A DNA stretch of 64,000 bases. It comes from JAUILA01 sp050289805 (lineage in GTDB: Bacteria; Bacteroidota; Bacteroidia; Cytophagales; Cyclobacteriaceae). A program made the position numbers and the translations under genes. The notes beneath the pieces were generated by a model. That model saw only the letters and a program-made list of their open reading frames with translations. It did no database searches and was not told the origin of the DNA. Positions 61,822 through 64,000 of this stretch are shown here, piece by piece. Every line of letters starts with the position of its first letter. Position 1 is the stretch's first letter. The stretch covers positions 36,968 to 100,967 of the forward strand of contig JBNKGL010000015.1 of the NCBI GenBank assembly GCA_050289805.1, read 5' to 3'.

Positions 61822-62286
61822 ATGAATTTGCAAATCAAATCCAGACCTCCACAATTCAATGTATATTTGAATTTTTTCGGACTTTTCCTGATTGCTTTTG
61901 TATTCATTGGACTGGTTATGGTCCTGTTATCGGAAGACTTCCCCATTTCCTACTATTATGTATTTTTCATGATGCCTGTAGTGCTGGCGGGTGCACTTGC
62001 CTTTAGTTCAAGAACCTTCATTTTGCGAATTGATTCGGTCTCTTCCATGGATAAATTAAGTGAGTACGTGATGGCATATTTAGTTTCCGAAGACCTGATG
62101 ACCGTAACGGAAGATGCAGGCGGATTATGGATGCAATCGACGCGAAAAGTTAACAGGATGTTCAGGGACTGGTTCGGAACGGAAATAGTACGTGTTATAC
62201 GAACACCGCTCTACATCGAGGTGATCGGACATCGCCGTTATATTGAAGGACTGGATACCAAGCTGCGCTACGGCCGAAAAAAATAG
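61822..62286 (+). CDS. Hypothetical membrane protein with two helices
   Basis: 154 residues. Two hydrophobic segments (about 14-36 and 44-63) and a cytosolic alpha/beta tail (DKLSEYVMAYLVSEDLMTVTEDAGGLWMQSTRKVNRMFRDWFGTEIVRVIRT). No family recognised. Starts 4 bp after the lipoprotein stop, in the same run. Confidence 0.78.
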   Translation: MNLQIKSRPPQFNVYLNFFGLFLIAFVFIGLVMVLLSEDFPISYYYVFFMMPVVLAGALAFSSRTFILRIDSVSSMDKLSEYVMAYLVSEDLMTVTEDAGGLWMQSTRKVNRMFRDWFGTEIVRVIRTPLYIEVIGHRRYIEGLDTKLRYGRKK

Positions 62287-62339
62287 GGCCTGTAATAAAC
62301 CGATAGTTTTATACGATGCCAATTTTCATTACAACCTGA

Positions 62340-63278
62340 ATGAAGTCCCTTTTTTTTGAAGTCATCGGACATATTCGCGCCAACGTTCGCTGGCCAATCC
62401 TTCTCGCGGTGTTTGTTTTAATGACAGCCTTCATCTTTGTGAATTATGAGTTGAACTTTGAAGATGGAATAGTCGATACTCTTCCTTTTCCCTACAGGGT
62501 GCCGGCAATGTTCTTATTCCATGTTGCGCCCTATCTCCTTACCGTACTTATCATCACACCGTATATTAAGGATAAAACCTGGTATAAATCGCGTGGTTTC
62601 TGGCTGCGCCTGCTGATTGGTTTTACAATCTTAGCGCTGGACAGATCCATTCAGTTGCGTTCACTTCTGCTGGAGTATACCGACATTGCCGACAGGGTTT
62701 TCATCAACAGTATCGTCAAACGGATCGTCAGCCTGTTGACCATGGTGTTGCCTCTTTTTATCATGTCATTCTTTTTCGAGAAATCAATTCCGGGCCGCGG
62801 ATTTGGTCTGATCGTGAAAAGATTTGATGTCCGCCCCTATCTGATACTACTTTCCCTGGCCGGTATCGGAATCGCCTTCGGAGGGTTTTTCAAGGACATC
62901 CAGGAATACTATCCGCGGTATTTGGAACTGGGTGGATCTCAATATGCCGCGCGGCATGATGTCCCGGGTTGGCTGAACGTCATCATATATGAATTGGCCT
63001 ATGGAATTGATTTCATTTCGGTAGAAATGTTTTTTCGGGGATTTCTGATTTACAGTTTCACACGATATTTCGGTCCGTATGTTGTCTTTCCGATGATCAC
63101 CACATACTGTTTTCTTCACTTTGGGAAGCCCATGACCGAAGCCATCAGTTCATTGTTCGGTGGTTATATCCTCGGTGTGATATCCCTTAACAGTAAAACA
63201 ATCTGGGGCGGAGTACTGATCCACGTGGGCATTGCCTGGCTCATGGAAGTTATTGGATTTATCTTCAGAACAGTATAA
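62340..63278 (+). CDS. CPBP-family intramembrane metalloprotease
   Basis: 312 residues, about eight membrane helices. The CPBP/CAAX-protease motif appears as VEMFFRGFLIY (ExxxR) near 230 and FLHFGKP (FxxxH) near 260, followed by GGVLIHVGIAW (a second conserved His). Glutamic-type intramembrane proteases of the Abi family; the substrate and role are unknown. In the same run as the two small genes before it. Confidence 0.87.
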   Translation: MKSLFFEVIGHIRANVRWPILLAVFVLMTAFIFVNYELNFEDGIVDTLPFPYRVPAMFLFHVAPYLLTVLIITPYIKDKTWYKSRGFWLRLLIGFTILALDRSIQLRSLLLEYTDIADRVFINSIVKRIVSLLTMVLPLFIMSFFFEKSIPGRGFGLIVKRFDVRPYLILLSLAGIGIAFGGFFKDIQEYYPRYLELGGSQYAARHDVPGWLNVIIYELAYGIDFISVEMFFRGFLIYSFTRYFGPYVVFPMITTYCFLHFGKPMTEAISSLFGGYILGVISLNSKTIWGGVLIHVGIAWLMEVIGFIFRTV

Positions 63279-63303
63279 ATTCAATCCCTGAAAACACCGA
63301 AGT

Positions 63304-64000
63304 ATGTACTATTCGAAGCCCCAATTCGACGTCCGTCCGTATTTCTCAGAACTGAATGATCTACTGATTCAGATGCTTGAAGACCTTGATCCTGAGGAGT
63401 GGCAGGCTCCGACTATTGCAGGCCGATGGCGAGTGAAGGATGTCGTGGCCCATTTACTGGATGGGGATATCCGTACACTTTCCATCCAGCAAGATCGATA
63501 TTTTGGTGAATCCCCACCGGAATCAAATGAGTATAACCAGATGGTAGCCTGGCTGAATCAGTTGAATGCCGACTGGGTACGGGCTTCCAGAAGAATCAGT
63601 CCGGAGGTACTTATCTTATTACTTAAAACAACAGGGCCGTTGGTATCCCGATATTACGAATCATTGGATCCATTGACAGAAGCTATTTTCCCTGTACAAT
63701 GGGCCGGGGAAGAAAAGAGCCTCAACTGGATGCACCTTGCCAGGGAATTTTCTGAGAAATGGCATCACCAACAGCAAATTGCCGATGCAACCGGACGCGC
63801 AGGACTGTTGAGACCTGATTATTACAAACCCCTGATAATGACTTTCATGCTTGCAATACCCCACGTGCTGCGGGAAGAAGCAATAAATCCTGGCGATACC
63901 ATTGGCATCCACACTAATGGTGATGTATCCGGTTCCTGGTTCATTTCATTCACCGGAACAAATTGGCAATTTATAACAAACCCCGAATCAGTAAGTGCTG
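63304..64000 (+). CDS. DinB / maleylpyruvate-isomerase-like protein (partial, 3' end outside window)
   Basis: 232 codons are visible from ATG at 63304; the frame is open to the edge. Four-helix DinB-type bundle: first metal His in RVKDVVAHLLDGD near residue 50, and EKWHHQQQIADATG near 158-171, the second motif of the mycothiol-dependent maleylpyruvate isomerase family. A C-terminal beta domain seems to begin after residue 190 (GDTIGIHTNGDVSGSWF). Thiol-dependent S-transferase or isomerase; substrate unknown. Confidence 0.86.
   Translation, partial: MYYSKPQFDVRPYFSELNDLLIQMLEDLDPEEWQAPTIAGRWRVKDVVAHLLDGDIRTLSIQQDRYFGESPPESNEYNQMVAWLNQLNADWVRASRRISPEVLILLLKTTGPLVSRYYESLDPLTEAIFPVQWAGEEKSLNWMHLAREFSEKWHHQQQIADATGRAGLLRPDYYKPLIMTFMLAIPHVLREEAINPGDTIGIHTNGDVSGSWFISFTGTNWQFITNPESVSA

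Noticed and set aside
1..64000. Mobile or defence island
   Set aside because: No integrase, transposase, restriction, toxin-antitoxin or phage gene, and no shift in composition was seen. The TfoX-N gene alone does not make a competence system.

Overview
The window is about 64 kb of chromosomal DNA from a Bacteroidota bacterium, most likely of the Cytophagales or a near relative and probably aerobic. The evidence is a TonB-dependent receptor with an N-terminal carboxypeptidase-like domain, a FadL/OmpP1-type porin, many short lipoprotein signals, an aspartyl-tRNA synthetase of the form I know from Cytophagales, a Nudix-type regulator with a C-terminal winged helix, almost no Shine-Dalgarno sequences, and exact TAnnTTTG promoter elements (for example before sucD and aspS). 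Base and codon use look even throughout. I saw no rRNA or tRNA gene, CRISPR array, insertion sequence or phage gene. Genes are packed tightly, with many 1-12 bp overlaps and convergent stops that touch or overlap.

Layout. 1-5977 (minus) is a probable five-gene operon: a DUF1295 membrane reductase-like protein, a short-chain dehydrogenase, a TolC-type channel, a membrane-fusion protein and an RND pump cut by the window edge. 5991-11501 holds a sulfotransferase, a lipoprotein, a TonB receptor and a secreted protein with an unusually elaborate upstream region. 11569-15703 is a glycan block: a GT39 transferase, a GT2 transferase, an FkbM methyltransferase and a GT-A transferase. 15774-21656 is housekeeping: sucD, superoxide dismutase, tadA, aspS and bioF. 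21653-28837 carries exported hydrolases and redox proteins: nucleoside hydrolase, VOC protein, NHL-propeller lyase-like protein, isochorismatase, TfoX-N protein, a GMC dehydrogenase with its small subunit, and a Tat-exported DinB protein.

28952-38581 is mainly catabolic: M20 amidohydrolase, beta-lactamase-fold serine hydrolase, a GyrI-like / esterase / GH3 operon and an M28 peptidase of the glutamate carboxypeptidase II type. 38706-42784 has a GNAT enzyme, bioD, a small membrane protein, the FadL-like porin and a lipoprotein hydrolase. 43821-49876 is an envelope or glycan module: a GH26-like protein made of two tandem copies (the first apparently dead), divergent from an operon of a phosphoglycerol-transferase/sulfatase-type membrane enzyme, an outer-membrane phospholipase A and a leucine-rich-repeat/NTF2 fusion lipoprotein. 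50158-57558 has an S41 peptidase, a hotdog thioesterase behind a 27-bp perfect palindrome, a Nudix regulator, and a ThuA lipoprotein with a 1048-residue SGNH/propeller/cytochrome c fusion. 58220-64000 (plus) is a run of a lipoprotein glycosidase, small membrane proteins, a CPBP protease and a DinB/maleylpyruvate-isomerase-like protein cut by the window end.

I found no clear new defence or mobile system. The most unusual items are the duplicated GH26 module with its divergent envelope operon, the palindrome before the thioesterase gene, the GTGTAC boxes and repeats before the secreted protein at 10926, and a heptamer array that supplies the last codons of a glycosyltransferase gene.
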